Assembly: GCA_964444885.1 (NCBI GenBank)
Contig: CAYUIZ010000012.1
Location: 1 to 42,438, forward strand
Direction: 5' to 3'
Length of the DNA: 42,438 bases
Origin: CAYRGQ01 sp964444885
GTDB lineage: Bacteria > Bacteroidota > Bacteroidia > Sphingobacteriales > Sphingobacteriaceae
The notes beneath the pieces are model-generated. The model was given only the letters and a program-made list of their open reading frames with translations. It did not search any database and was not told the origin of the DNA. The position numbers and the translations under genes are program-made. Of this stretch, positions 25,096 through 32,267 are shown one piece after another; position 1 is the stretch's first letter, and every line of letters starts with the position of its first letter.

Positions 25096-26367
25096 ATGCA
25101 AGTATTCAAATTCGGCGGGGCATCGGTCAAGGATCCCCAAGGAGTCATCAATTTAGCCAGTATCATCCGCCGACACGGACAGTTGCCCCTTGTGGTCGTC
25201 GTCTCGGCGATGGGCAAGACCACCAATCTGCTGGAAACACTACTCAACGCCTTCGTCAATCGCCAGGAGGACACGTTCGATATTTTGGATCAGGTAAAAA
25301 ACTACCACTACGCGATTGCTGCCGAGCTGTTTCAAGACCCCGCGCATCCGGTCCACGACGAATTGTCGAACCTGTTCGTTGAAATCGAATGGATTCTGGA
25401 AGAGGAGCCACAAGATCCCTATGACTACCTGTACGACCAAATCGTTTCCGTGGGCGAATTGCTGTCCACAAAGATCGTTAGCCATTACCTCAACATGCAG
25501 GAGATGCCCGCCATGTGGCTGGATGCCCGGGACTATGTTGCCACGGACAACAATCACCGGGAGGCTGCCGTCAACTGGGAAGAGACCCAGCGGCGCATTA
25601 CAGCCGAAATCCCCCGCTTGCTGGAAACCCACCTGGTGGTTACGCAGGGCTTTATTGGTTCCACGTCCGAGAATTTCACCACGACACTCGGCCGCGAGGG
25701 ATCCGACTATTCGGCCGCCATATTCGCTTCCTGTCTGGATGCCGAGTCGGTCACGATCTGGAAAGACGTACCCGGCGTGCTTAATGCCGATCCCAAATGG
25801 TTTGACGACACCGAACTCATCCCCGAGCTCTCTTATCTAGATGCCATTGAGCTGACGTACTATGGTGCAACGGTTATTCACCCAAAGACCATCAAACCCC
25901 TGCAAAACAAGAATATATCCCTGTACGTACGTTCCTTTATCGAGCATGCGAACGGCGGAACGCGTATTCGCAAGACCAAGGAGACTTTGCCAATTCCGTC
26001 CTTTATTTTCAAAGTGAACCAAGTGCTGGTTTCCGTCCTGCCACGAGACTTTTCCTTTATCGTCGAAGACAACCTGAGCGACATCTTTAAGCTCTTTCAC
26101 AAGCACAAAATCAAGATCAATATGATGCACAACAGCGCCGTCAGCTTTTCGGTGAGCATCGACGATACGGGCGCAAACGTGCAGGCACTAATTGGCGAGC
26201 TGAAAGAACGGTTCCAGGCAGAAAGCCAATCGGGACTGGAACTGATTACCATACGCTATTACAACCAGTCCACCATTGACCGGGTTTTGGTAGACAAAGA
26301 AATCATTATGGAGCTGAAAGACAGCTACACTTGCCAACTATTAGTCGCCAAGAAAACAAGCGGTTGA
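25096..26367 (+). CDS. Aspartate kinase (monofunctional)
   Basis: A 423-aa aspartate kinase catalysing ATP-dependent phosphorylation of L-aspartate, the first step toward lysine, threonine and methionine. The N-terminal amino-acid-kinase domain shows KFGGASVKD (residues 4-12), VVVVSAMGKTTN, TQGFIGS, TTLGREGSDYSAA and IWKDVPGVLNADP. The last 130 residues form the ACT-type regulatory region (VLPRDFSFIVEDNLSDIFKLF onward), so feedback control by an amino-acid end product is likely but the effector cannot be read from sequence. There is no homoserine dehydrogenase fusion. The gene begins 11 bp after the lipoprotein gene, leaving no room for a lysine riboswitch. Confidence 0.95.
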   Translation: MQVFKFGGASVKDPQGVINLASIIRRHGQLPLVVVVSAMGKTTNLLETLLNAFVNRQEDTFDILDQVKNYHYAIAAELFQDPAHPVHDELSNLFVEIEWILEEEPQDPYDYLYDQIVSVGELLSTKIVSHYLNMQEMPAMWLDARDYVATDNNHREAAVNWEETQRRITAEIPRLLETHLVVTQGFIGSTSENFTTTLGREGSDYSAAIFASCLDAESVTIWKDVPGVLNADPKWFDDTELIPELSYLDAIELTYYGATVIHPKTIKPLQNKNISLYVRSFIEHANGGTRIRKTKETLPIPSFIFKVNQVLVSVLPRDFSFIVEDNLSDIFKLFHKHKIKINMMHNSAVSFSVSIDDTGANVQALIGELKERFQAESQSGLELITIRYYNQSTIDRVLVDKEIIMELKDSYTCQLLVAKKTSG

Positions 26368-26414
26368 TCGTACAGATTTAACACTAAAAACACCGTGCTT
26401 AGCTTTCGCAGTCC

Positions 26415-27602
26415 ATGAACACGCTCATCCTGACAGAAGCCGTACAGGCCTACCTGCAGGCCCACGCAGACCAGTCGCCAAGCGCGTTGGCCTTAGCCAA
26501 AAGTCCCTTTCCGGACGTTCCGTCATCCGTGCTGGCCGCGCAATTGGACGGCATGCAACGGAGCAAGCGCAAACTGCCGCTATGGCATCACACGCCTGGC
26601 ATCTACTACCCCAGCAAACTGTCGGTGGAGCAGTCTTCCTCCGAAGCTACCGCGCGCTACAAAGCGCAACTGCTGGACGAAAACCAACGCATTATTGACG
26701 TGACCGGCGGTTTTGGCGTCGATTCGTATTTCTTCTCAACGCGGGCGCAACACGTCACCTACGTGGAACGCGACCCCGAACTCGCGAAAATCGTATCCCA
26801 CAACATGCGGGTACTGGGCGCCGAAAACAACGTTACCTGCCTGTCCGGTGACGGCATCAGCCACCTTCTCGACAGGCCGGACGGCACGTTTGATACGGCC
26901 TACGTCGATCCTTCCCGGCGGGTGGCCGGCAAAAAAGTCTTTCGCCTGGGCGACTGCGAACCCGATATCGAAGCCCTGCACACCGCGTTGCTCACTAAGA
27001 CCCGGTGTGTGCTGGTCAAGGCAGCTCCCCTACTCGACATCAGTGCTTCACTTGAACAATTAACACAAGTAAATACTGTTTATATACTGAGTATCAACAA
27101 TGAGTGTAAAGAAATATTATTCTTGTTGCAACGAGGATTTAGGGGTACACCTACCCTCGTGGCCAGCATGCTAAACCCCGCCGGCGAAGTGCGCCAGCAG
27201 TTCCACTTCCAGCCTGAGGAAGAACGCGAGGCCCGCGCCATCCTCGGCACGCCAGCACGCTATCTGTACGAACCCGACGCAGCGGTAATGAAATCCGGTG
27301 CCTACAAGCTCGTGGGGATCCGCTACGGACTGCAAAAGCTGCACACCAATACGCACCTGTACACCAGCGAAGCCCCAATTCCGGTTTTTCCCGGCCGCGC
27401 ATTCCGCATTGATAAAACAGTTCCCTACGCCCAGTTTAAAAAAGACAAAAGCCCGCACGCGGGGAACGTATCGGCCCGCAATTTCCCGCTGAGGCCGGAC
27501 GAGTTGCGCCGCAAACACCGCATCGGGGAGGATACCAGCCGTTTCCTGTTTTTCTGTACCGAGGCTTCCGGCCAACTCATCGTCATCTTTGCATCAAAAT
27601 AA
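26415..27602 (+). CDS. Class I SAM methyltransferase with THUMP-like domain
   Basis: A 395-aa protein with an N-terminal helical region (1-90), a Rossmann methyltransferase core and a C-terminal THUMP-like domain. SAM-binding signatures are IIDVTGGFGVDSYFF (motif I, about residues 95-109) and TYVERDPEL (motif II), with AYVDPSRR near 160 at the catalytic-loop position. The C-terminal part ends FRIDKTVPYAQFKKDK and LRRKHRIGED, as in other Bacteroidota members. The substrate is probably RNA, given the THUMP-like domain; this is inference. About 100 bp around 27050-27150 are clearly more AT-rich than the rest of the gene although the frame is intact. It follows aspartate kinase by 47 bp. Confidence 0.88.
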   Translation: MNTLILTEAVQAYLQAHADQSPSALALAKSPFPDVPSSVLAAQLDGMQRSKRKLPLWHHTPGIYYPSKLSVEQSSSEATARYKAQLLDENQRIIDVTGGFGVDSYFFSTRAQHVTYVERDPELAKIVSHNMRVLGAENNVTCLSGDGISHLLDRPDGTFDTAYVDPSRRVAGKKVFRLGDCEPDIEALHTALLTKTRCVLVKAAPLLDISASLEQLTQVNTVYILSINNECKEILFLLQRGFRGTPTLVASMLNPAGEVRQQFHFQPEEEREARAILGTPARYLYEPDAAVMKSGAYKLVGIRYGLQKLHTNTHLYTSEAPIPVFPGRAFRIDKTVPYAQFKKDKSPHAGNVSARNFPLRPDELRRKHRIGEDTSRFLFFCTEASGQLIVIFASK

Positions 27603-27648
27603 CGTAGATACTTGGGATTCTTTCCAGACATCGCCATTTTAGCGGATT

Positions 27649-28647
27649 ATGAAGGATATTCACCTGTCGGCCCTCGAGCTGTCACTCATCGTGGAGGGCG
27701 GCGATGCCCGCGACGCTTTCGAACGCACTGTCGAAGTTGCCCAACACGTTGAGCATCTCGGATATAAACGTATTTGGCTTGCCGAGCACCACAATATGGA
27801 GTTCGTTGCCAGTTCATCGCCGGCACTCCTGATCGGCCATGTAGCGGGCCAAACCCACTCCATTCGGGTGGGTTCGGGCGGCGTCATGCTGCCCAATCAC
27901 GCCCCGCTGGCCGTTGCCGAGCAATTCGGAACGTTGGAAACGCTCTATCCTGGCCGCATCGACCTGGGCTTGGGCCGTGCCCCCGGCACCGACCCAGCCA
28001 CGGCTATGGCATTGCGCCGCAACAACATGCAGACGCCGCATCACTTCCCTTCCGAAATCAGGGAGCTACAGGACTATTTCAGCACGAATAATCGCCACGC
28101 GCGGGTACGGGCATTCCCTGCGGAAGGCAAGGAAATCCCGTTGTACATTCTCGGATCCAGTACAGACAGCGCGTTCCTCGCCGCCGAAATGGGGCTCCCC
28201 TACGCCTTTGCCTCACACTTCGCACCGGCACACTTCGGACGGGCCATCGACATCTACCGGCGCAATTTCAAGCCGTCACAATGGCTGGAAAAACCCTATT
28301 TGATTGCCTGCGTTAACGTTATCGCGGCGGACACGGATGAGGAGGCCAACGAATTAGCGTCCAGCATGTATCGGATGTTTATCGGGATTCTCACCAACAC
28401 CCGACTGCCGTTGCAACCACCTGTGCCCCAGATGAAGCCCTACTGGAACGACGAGCTTCACGACGCCGTGCAGCAAATGACGGCCTATTCGTTTATCGGT
28501 AGCCCGGAGACGCTCGCACCCGACTTGGAAACCTTCATTCAGGAGACCGGCATCGACGAATTGATGACGACCAGCAACATCTATGAACAGCAAGCGCGGC
28601 TAAAATCGTATTCCATCCTGCGGGGGATTGTTCCGATAAAGGATTAA
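27649..28647 (+). CDS. LLM class flavin-dependent oxidoreductase (luciferase-like), copy 1
   Basis: A 332-aa TIM-barrel protein of the bacterial luciferase-like monooxygenase superfamily, using reduced FMN. Diagnostic parts are KRIWLAEHHNME (residues 40-51), IRVGSGGVMLPNHAPLAVAEQFG near 75-97, RIDLGLGRAPGTD near 104-116, and YILGSSTDSAFLAAEMGLPYAFA near 166-188. The substrate is unknown. It belongs to the YhbW/MsnO8-like group and is a paralogue of the gene at 32268-33296. It lies 46 bp after the methyltransferase gene and may be the last gene of that transcript; nhaA, 82 bp downstream, has its own promoter. Confidence 0.92.
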   Translation: MKDIHLSALELSLIVEGGDARDAFERTVEVAQHVEHLGYKRIWLAEHHNMEFVASSSPALLIGHVAGQTHSIRVGSGGVMLPNHAPLAVAEQFGTLETLYPGRIDLGLGRAPGTDPATAMALRRNNMQTPHHFPSEIRELQDYFSTNNRHARVRAFPAEGKEIPLYILGSSTDSAFLAAEMGLPYAFASHFAPAHFGRAIDIYRRNFKPSQWLEKPYLIACVNVIAADTDEEANELASSMYRMFIGILTNTRLPLQPPVPQMKPYWNDELHDAVQQMTAYSFIGSPETLAPDLETFIQETGIDELMTTSNIYEQQARLKSYSILRGIVPIKD

Positions 28648-28694
28648 CCGTACGGTGCCCTTGTTTTCGCGAAATTCCATTTCGCTGATTTTCC

Positions 28695-28725
28695 TTGCCT
28701 AGGATGGGTAGAATACATACTTTTG
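28695..28725 (+). promoter_or_regulatory. Promoter of nhaA (TTG-N20-TACTTTTG)
   Basis: TTG at 28695-28697 and TACTTTTG at 28718-28725 are separated by 20 nt, a full match to the Bacteroidota two-part promoter. The -7 box ends 4 nt before ATG 28730, so transcription would start at or next to the start codon. Confidence 0.65.
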
Positions 28726-28739
28726 GGACATGTCCCAAA
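28722..28739. promoter_or_regulatory. Perfect 18-bp palindrome over the nhaA -7 box and start codon
   Basis: TTTGGGACATGTCCCAAA reads identically on both strands. Its left end is the TTTG of the -7 box and its centre is the ATG start codon of nhaA. The position suits a repressor operator that blocks the promoter, or an RNA hairpin hiding the start codon. The binding factor is unknown. Confidence 0.5.
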
Positions 28740-29956
28740 CAAACCTTTTTGGAAGCATACGCAACTTCTTCAATTCCTCCACCGGCCCCGGCATATTGCT
28801 GATGGTCTGCGTCGCCATTTCGTTGGCTATTGCTAACTCGCCATGGGGCGGCGCCTACGAATCCCTTCTGGCCACGGAAATTGGCCACCATTCAGAAAAC
28901 ATCCATTTGCGTTACCCCGTATTGCTGTGGGTCAATGACGGCCTTATGGTGATTTTCTTCTTGCTTGTGGGCTTGGAGATCAAGCGCGAGTTGGTCGGTG
29001 GCGAGCTCTCCTCGCCTAAAAAAGCCATTCTCCCTGTCATAGCGGCAGTCGGGGGCGTGCTTGTGCCGGCGCTGATTTACACGCTTTTCAATGCGGGCAC
29101 CGAAACCGCCCGGGGCTGGGCTATTCCCATGGCCACGGATATCGCCTTTGCCCTGGCTGCCCTCTCGCTGCTGGGCGATAAAGTTCCGTTGTCGCTCAAG
29201 GTATTTTTGGCCGCTTTGGCGATCGTCGACGACCTGATGGCTATTCTAGTAATCGCTATTTTCTACTCCACGGAGCTCTATTTTACGTATCTGTATTACG
29301 CGTTGGGGTTGTTCGTGCTGATGCTCAGCATGAACCGACTGGGCGTCAAACGCATCTATGCCTACCTCATTCCTGGCGTGCTGATGTGGTATTTTATCCA
29401 CCACTCGGGCATACACGCGACGATTGCAGGCGTGCTGACCGCACTCACCATTCCGACACGGGCAAACCGCGGTCAGCAAGCACCGCTGATCCGATTAGAG
29501 CATCTATTAGCAAAACCAGTCAGCCTGCTAATTATGCCTATTTTTGCACTAGCCAACACCAATATTACTTTCGTGGACGGCATGCTGGGCGGGTTGCTGA
29601 CACCCCTCGGACTCGGGATTGTGCTCGGCTTATTCTTGGGGAAACCGATCGGAATCTTTGTCCTGTCGTGGTTATCCGTCAGGTTCGGGCTTTGTTCCAT
29701 GCCGAGCAAAGCGGCCTGGATTCACGTTCTGGGTGTGGGGATGCTCGCCGGTATTGGTTTTACGATGTCGATATTCATTGCCGTGCTTTCGTTCACCGGA
29801 CACGAACTGATCATGGCGGAGGCCAAATTTTCCGTCTTGGTGGCGTCGCTGCTATCCGGTATCTGCGGGTCCCTATTGCTGACAGCCGTTTCTAAACGAA
29901 AGCCAAACACGCCGGCGGTGGGCGAAATACCGCCATCACAGCCAAACAACGCATAA
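28730..29956 (+). CDS. nhaA: Na+/H+ antiporter NhaA
   Basis: A 408-aa inner-membrane sodium/proton antiporter that exports Na+ (and Li+) in exchange for protons and maintains pH and sodium balance. About twelve hydrophobic helices are evident. The ion-binding aspartates are Asp167-Asp168 in LAIVDDLMA, equivalent to E. coli Asp163/Asp164. Other marks are GLEIKRELVGGELS, WAIPMATDIAFALA and GIGFTMSIFIAVLSF. Length is close to the family norm. The start at 28730 fits the family N-terminus (GPGILLMVCVAISLAIANSP). A palindrome overlaps the start codon, hinting at dedicated regulation. Confidence 0.96.
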   Translation: MSQTNLFGSIRNFFNSSTGPGILLMVCVAISLAIANSPWGGAYESLLATEIGHHSENIHLRYPVLLWVNDGLMVIFFLLVGLEIKRELVGGELSSPKKAILPVIAAVGGVLVPALIYTLFNAGTETARGWAIPMATDIAFALAALSLLGDKVPLSLKVFLAALAIVDDLMAILVIAIFYSTELYFTYLYYALGLFVLMLSMNRLGVKRIYAYLIPGVLMWYFIHHSGIHATIAGVLTALTIPTRANRGQQAPLIRLEHLLAKPVSLLIMPIFALANTNITFVDGMLGGLLTPLGLGIVLGLFLGKPIGIFVLSWLSVRFGLCSMPSKAAWIHVLGVGMLAGIGFTMSIFIAVLSFTGHELIMAEAKFSVLVASLLSGICGSLLLTAVSKRKPNTPAVGEIPPSQPNNA

Positions 29957-29971
29957 GACCCAGCCAAAACG

Positions 29972-29987
29972 GCCGACCGCGGTCGGC
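29972..29987. repeat. 16-bp perfect palindrome downstream of nhaA
   Basis: GCCGACCGCGGTCGGC is self-complementary and can form a 6-bp GC-rich hairpin with a CGCG loop, 15 bp after the nhaA stop. There is no T-run, so it is not a standard intrinsic terminator. It could slow RNA polymerase or protect the mRNA 3' end. Confidence 0.4.
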
Positions 29988-30069
29988 AATCCTGCACATG
30001 GTGCGCGCTAGCTGGAACCGAGCAATCGACCATTCGCACTTCATTAGGGATAATGCGCGGATTATTCCG

Positions 30070-30077
30070 TAGGTTTA
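30070..30077 (+). promoter_or_regulatory. Weak -7-like box (TAGGTTTA) for the ICMT-type gene
   Basis: A 7/8 match to TAnnTTTG, 24 nt before ATG 30102. No -33 element is evident, so the assignment is tentative. Confidence 0.3.
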
Positions 30078-30101
30078 TACGTCTGCAACACCGTACATGC
30101 C

Positions 30102-30575
30102 ATGGCTTCTTTGTTTTTTCGGAATCTGTTTTTCACCATCCTGCAACCCGGTATCATTGTGGGCCTGATTCCGTATTTAATCGTAGGGTCAGCTGCCGAC
30201 ACGGCATGGACAGACGCATTCACGTCCCGGCATTACATTGCCATCGGCATGTTTTCGGTTGGGCTGATTGTACTCTTGGCCTGCATTGTCGGGCTCGCCG
30301 TTACCGGCCGGGGCACGTTGTCGCCAGCAGACCCTACGCAAGAACTGGTGATACGCGGCCTCTACCGCTATTCGCGAAACCCCATGTACGTCGGCGTCAT
30401 GCTGATGCTCGTAGCGGGCAGTCTGTTTTTCATGGACAATGGCTTATGGGTATACACGGTGGCGGTTTTTGTGCTGTTTAACGGTTTTATCCTGTATTTT
30501 GAAGAACCGCGCCTGATGCGGGATTTCGGAAATGATTACGCGGTCTACCGAAGGCGGGTCAGGCGATGGCTATAA
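30102..30575 (+). CDS. Isoprenylcysteine carboxyl methyltransferase (ICMT/PEMT)-like membrane protein
   Basis: A 157-aa inner-membrane protein with about four hydrophobic helices. The C-terminal half carries the family SAM-binding pattern: VIRGLYRYSRNPMYVGVML (residues 83-101) and FEEPRLMRDFGNDYAVYRRRVRRW at the end, of which EEPRL and Y..Y...V.RW are the conserved parts. Eukaryotic relatives methylate prenylated cysteines or phosphatidylethanolamine. Bacteria generally lack prenylated proteins, so the substrate is unknown. It lies 145 bp after nhaA with a GC-rich palindrome between, and converges on the pirin gene. Confidence 0.85.
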   Translation: MASLFFRNLFFTILQPGIIVGLIPYLIVGSAADTAWTDAFTSRHYIAIGMFSVGLIVLLACIVGLAVTGRGTLSPADPTQELVIRGLYRYSRNPMYVGVMLMLVAGSLFFMDNGLWVYTVAVFVLFNGFILYFEEPRLMRDFGNDYAVYRRRVRRWL

Positions 30576-30630
30576 TGGCTGCACGTGGCAAAAAGAAAAG
30601 GCTGTATCAAAAGCCCAAAAACGCGGCAAC

Positions 30631-30650
30631 ATCAGGGGTGACCTCCTGAT
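30631..30650. repeat. Hairpin in the 140-bp gap between convergent genes
   Basis: ATCAGGGG (30631-30638) pairs with CTCCTGAT (30643-30650), including one G-T pair, around a TGAC loop. No T-run follows directly; on the minus strand five Ts begin about 11 nt beyond. It may act as a weak terminator for the pirin gene. Nothing else is recognisable between 30576 and 30715. Confidence 0.3.
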
Positions 30651-30715
30651 ATCGCACACCTGCTCCGGCGTTATCGCGTGTGTTGATGGTATGGGGTGTC
30701 GGCAAACACCAACGT

Positions 30716-31630
30716 TTAGGACAGTGGTTGAGGGTCGGGGGAACTTCCCTTGAGGCGGAGTTTGTCTTCGGGCAAGGGCGTAAAAACCTGGTCATCGGTC
30801 GGCGGCAAAACAAAGCGTCCCTGCTTCCAGTCCTCTTTAGCCTGCTCGATCCGCTCTCGCCGCGAAGACACGAAATTCCACCAAACAAAACGCTCGCCAA
30901 GGGGCTCGCCGCCAAGCAACATCAGGGTTGCTTCTTCTTTGGCGCGGATAAGCGGGTCTACGCCTGGCGTAAAGACAAGCATTTGCCCAGCCGGGTAGGT
31001 GACCCCGGAAAGCTCGACACTGCCTTTGACAATGTAGAAGCCGCGTTCGACATGCCCTTTTGGAAGTCCAAAAGTGGCTCCTTGCTGCAAAACCACGTGC
31101 AGGTAAAACAACTCCGAATGTGTCTTGACTTCGTTTTTAAGCCCGAAAGCCTCACCAGCGATCAACCGCATCCAAACGCCCGAATCGGTAAAAACGGGCA
31201 GTTCGTCGCGGGTATAATTGACAAAAGTCGGATCCGACTCTTCATCCTTTTCGGGCAAGGCCACCCACGTTTGCACCATCTCCAGTCCGCCAGCCAGGGC
31301 AGCGGGATCTTCGAACCGCTCGGAATGGGCGATTCCCTTGCCCGCGGTCATCCAGTTCACCTCTCCGGGCTTGATCACCTGTTCCACGCCCAGGCTATCG
31401 CGATGGGTCACCTGCCCGTCAAACAAGTAACTGACCGTCGATAGGCCAATGTGCGGATGAGGTATTACATCCAAGGAATTGCCGTCGACGGGAATATTCG
31501 CGATGGGGCCTGCGTGGTCCATAAAAATAAACGGACCGACCATACGGCGGAGCCGAAAGGGCAGGATGCGTTTCACTTTCATCGATGGGCTAATGGCGGC
31601 GTGGCGGGCTTCTATGACGAGGTCTAACAT
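30716..31630 (-). CDS. Pirin family protein
   Basis: A 304-aa bicupin pirin. The N-terminal cupin holds the metal ligands His58 and His60 (HPHIG), His102 and Glu104 (GIAHSE), which bind iron in known structures. Bacterial pirins include quercetin 2,3-dioxygenases (YhhW type) and regulators of metabolism or oxidative stress; the actual role here is not readable from sequence. The C-terminal cupin (MLVFTPGVDPLIRAKEEATLMLLGGEPLGERFVWWNFVSS region) is of the usual form. A weak -7 box lies at 31681-31688. The gene is next to an HxlR regulator and a flavin oxidoreductase gene, a setting that suggests a redox-response role. Confidence 0.93.
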   Translation of the reverse strand: MLDLVIEARHAAISPSMKVKRILPFRLRRMVGPFIFMDHAGPIANIPVDGNSLDVIPHPHIGLSTVSYLFDGQVTHRDSLGVEQVIKPGEVNWMTAGKGIAHSERFEDPAALAGGLEMVQTWVALPEKDEESDPTFVNYTRDELPVFTDSGVWMRLIAGEAFGLKNEVKTHSELFYLHVVLQQGATFGLPKGHVERGFYIVKGSVELSGVTYPAGQMLVFTPGVDPLIRAKEEATLMLLGGEPLGERFVWWNFVSSRRERIEQAKEDWKQGRFVLPPTDDQVFTPLPEDKLRLKGSSPDPQPLS

Positions 31631-31680
31631 AGCGCGTTGGTTTTGTGGACAATCATTCCCTTAAGACAAGGGTAGCACCG

Positions 31681-31688
31681 TAAAGGTA
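31681..31688 (-). promoter_or_regulatory. -7-like box (TACCTTTA) for the pirin gene
   Basis: A 7/8 match to TAnnTTTG on the minus strand, about 50 nt upstream of the pirin ATG. A small CCCTT/AAGGG hairpin lies between it and the gene (around 31657-31671). Confidence 0.35.
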
Positions 31689-31766
31689 CGGAAAAATTGC
31701 ACGCGTCGTCCCGTCGGCCGACAAACAATCCTTGGGCTAACGACCAATCGGTGCTTTTTCCCCTCG

Positions 31767-32126
31767 CTAGCGTGCTTGTCCGCCGGTACCCAGTTCTTTT
31801 TGGTGATTCAGCCCCCATTGCTGTAAAGCCTGAATAACCGGAGCCAAGGTGTCGGCGTAAGCTGCCTTTTCATAGCGGATTTTTACGGGGTAATCCTCAA
31901 TCACTGTCCGTGTCAACAAACGGTGCCCTTCCAATTCCTTCAATTCCTTGGCCAGCACCTTGGGCGTAATGCCCGGAATGCTTTTTTGGATGTCGGTAAA
32001 ACGCGCATTGCCCGCGCCTACCGAAATAATAATGGGCAATTTCCACTTTCCGCTGATGGCACTAAGCGCGTCCCGAACCGGTGTGACGGTGTCGATGCAG
32101 CATGCATAGGCTTTTTTCGTTGACAT
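31767..32126 (-). CDS. HxlR family winged-helix transcriptional regulator
   Basis: A 119-aa regulator of the HxlR (MarR-like winged helix) family, which includes the quinone and electrophile sensors YodB, CatR and HypR of Bacillus. The family core is present: ISGKWKLPIIISV (residues 26-38), FTDIQKSIPGITPKVLAKELKELE (recognition region) and VRYEL-like VKIRYEKAAY for the wing. Cys9 and Cys10 lie in the N-terminal arm, the place where YodB-type sensors carry their redox-active cysteine, so a thiol switch is plausible. The start at ATG 32126 was chosen over 32141. It is divergent from a flavin oxidoreductase gene with operator-like dyads between them. Confidence 0.9.
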   Translation of the reverse strand: MSTKKAYACCIDTVTPVRDALSAISGKWKLPIIISVGAGNARFTDIQKSIPGITPKVLAKELKELEGHRLLTRTVIEDYPVKIRYEKAAYADTLAPVIQALQQWGLNHQKELGTGGQAR

Positions 32127-32153
32127 ATTATCCGTATTCAAAATCCATTACTC

Positions 32154-32171
32154 ACTTTCCTTCGGGAAAGT
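32154..32171. promoter_or_regulatory. Inverted repeat ACTTTCC-TTCG-GGAAAGT
   Basis: A perfect 7-bp inverted repeat with a TTCG spacer lies in the 141-bp gap between the divergent hxlR-type and oxidoreductase genes. It could be an operator or, as RNA, a UUCG-type tetraloop hairpin in the leader of either transcript. Confidence 0.45.
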
Positions 32172-32184
32172 ACTATACAAAGTA
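32171..32184. promoter_or_regulatory. Candidate HxlR operator (TACT-N6-AGTA)
   Basis: TACT at 32171-32174 and AGTA at 32181-32184 form an imperfectly spaced dyad like the TACT-N7-AGTA boxes I recall for YodB. It ends 14 bp upstream of the -7 box of the oxidoreductase gene, where a bound regulator would cover the -33 region. Confidence 0.45.
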
Positions 32185-32198
32185 AAGCAAAATTTCAC

Positions 32199-32206
32199 TA
32201 ACTTTG
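32199..32206 (+). promoter_or_regulatory. -7 box (TAACTTTG) for luciferase-like gene 2
   Basis: An exact TAnnTTTG match, 61 nt upstream of ATG 32268, giving a leader of about 55 nt. There is no good -33 TTTG at the normal distance, as might be expected for an activator-dependent or repressed promoter. Confidence 0.55.
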
Positions 32207-32267
32207 CGTATCTATTCTGACACTGCAAACGGCGTTGCAAGCAGCGCAAAAAAAAACAAACAGGCAC

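Noticed and set aside
30576..30715. Structured non-coding RNA between the ICMT-type and pirin genes
   Set aside because: One 8-bp hairpin and weak CACAC/GTGTG pairing are present, but nothing matching a known RNA class and no promoter; it was kept only as a hairpin.
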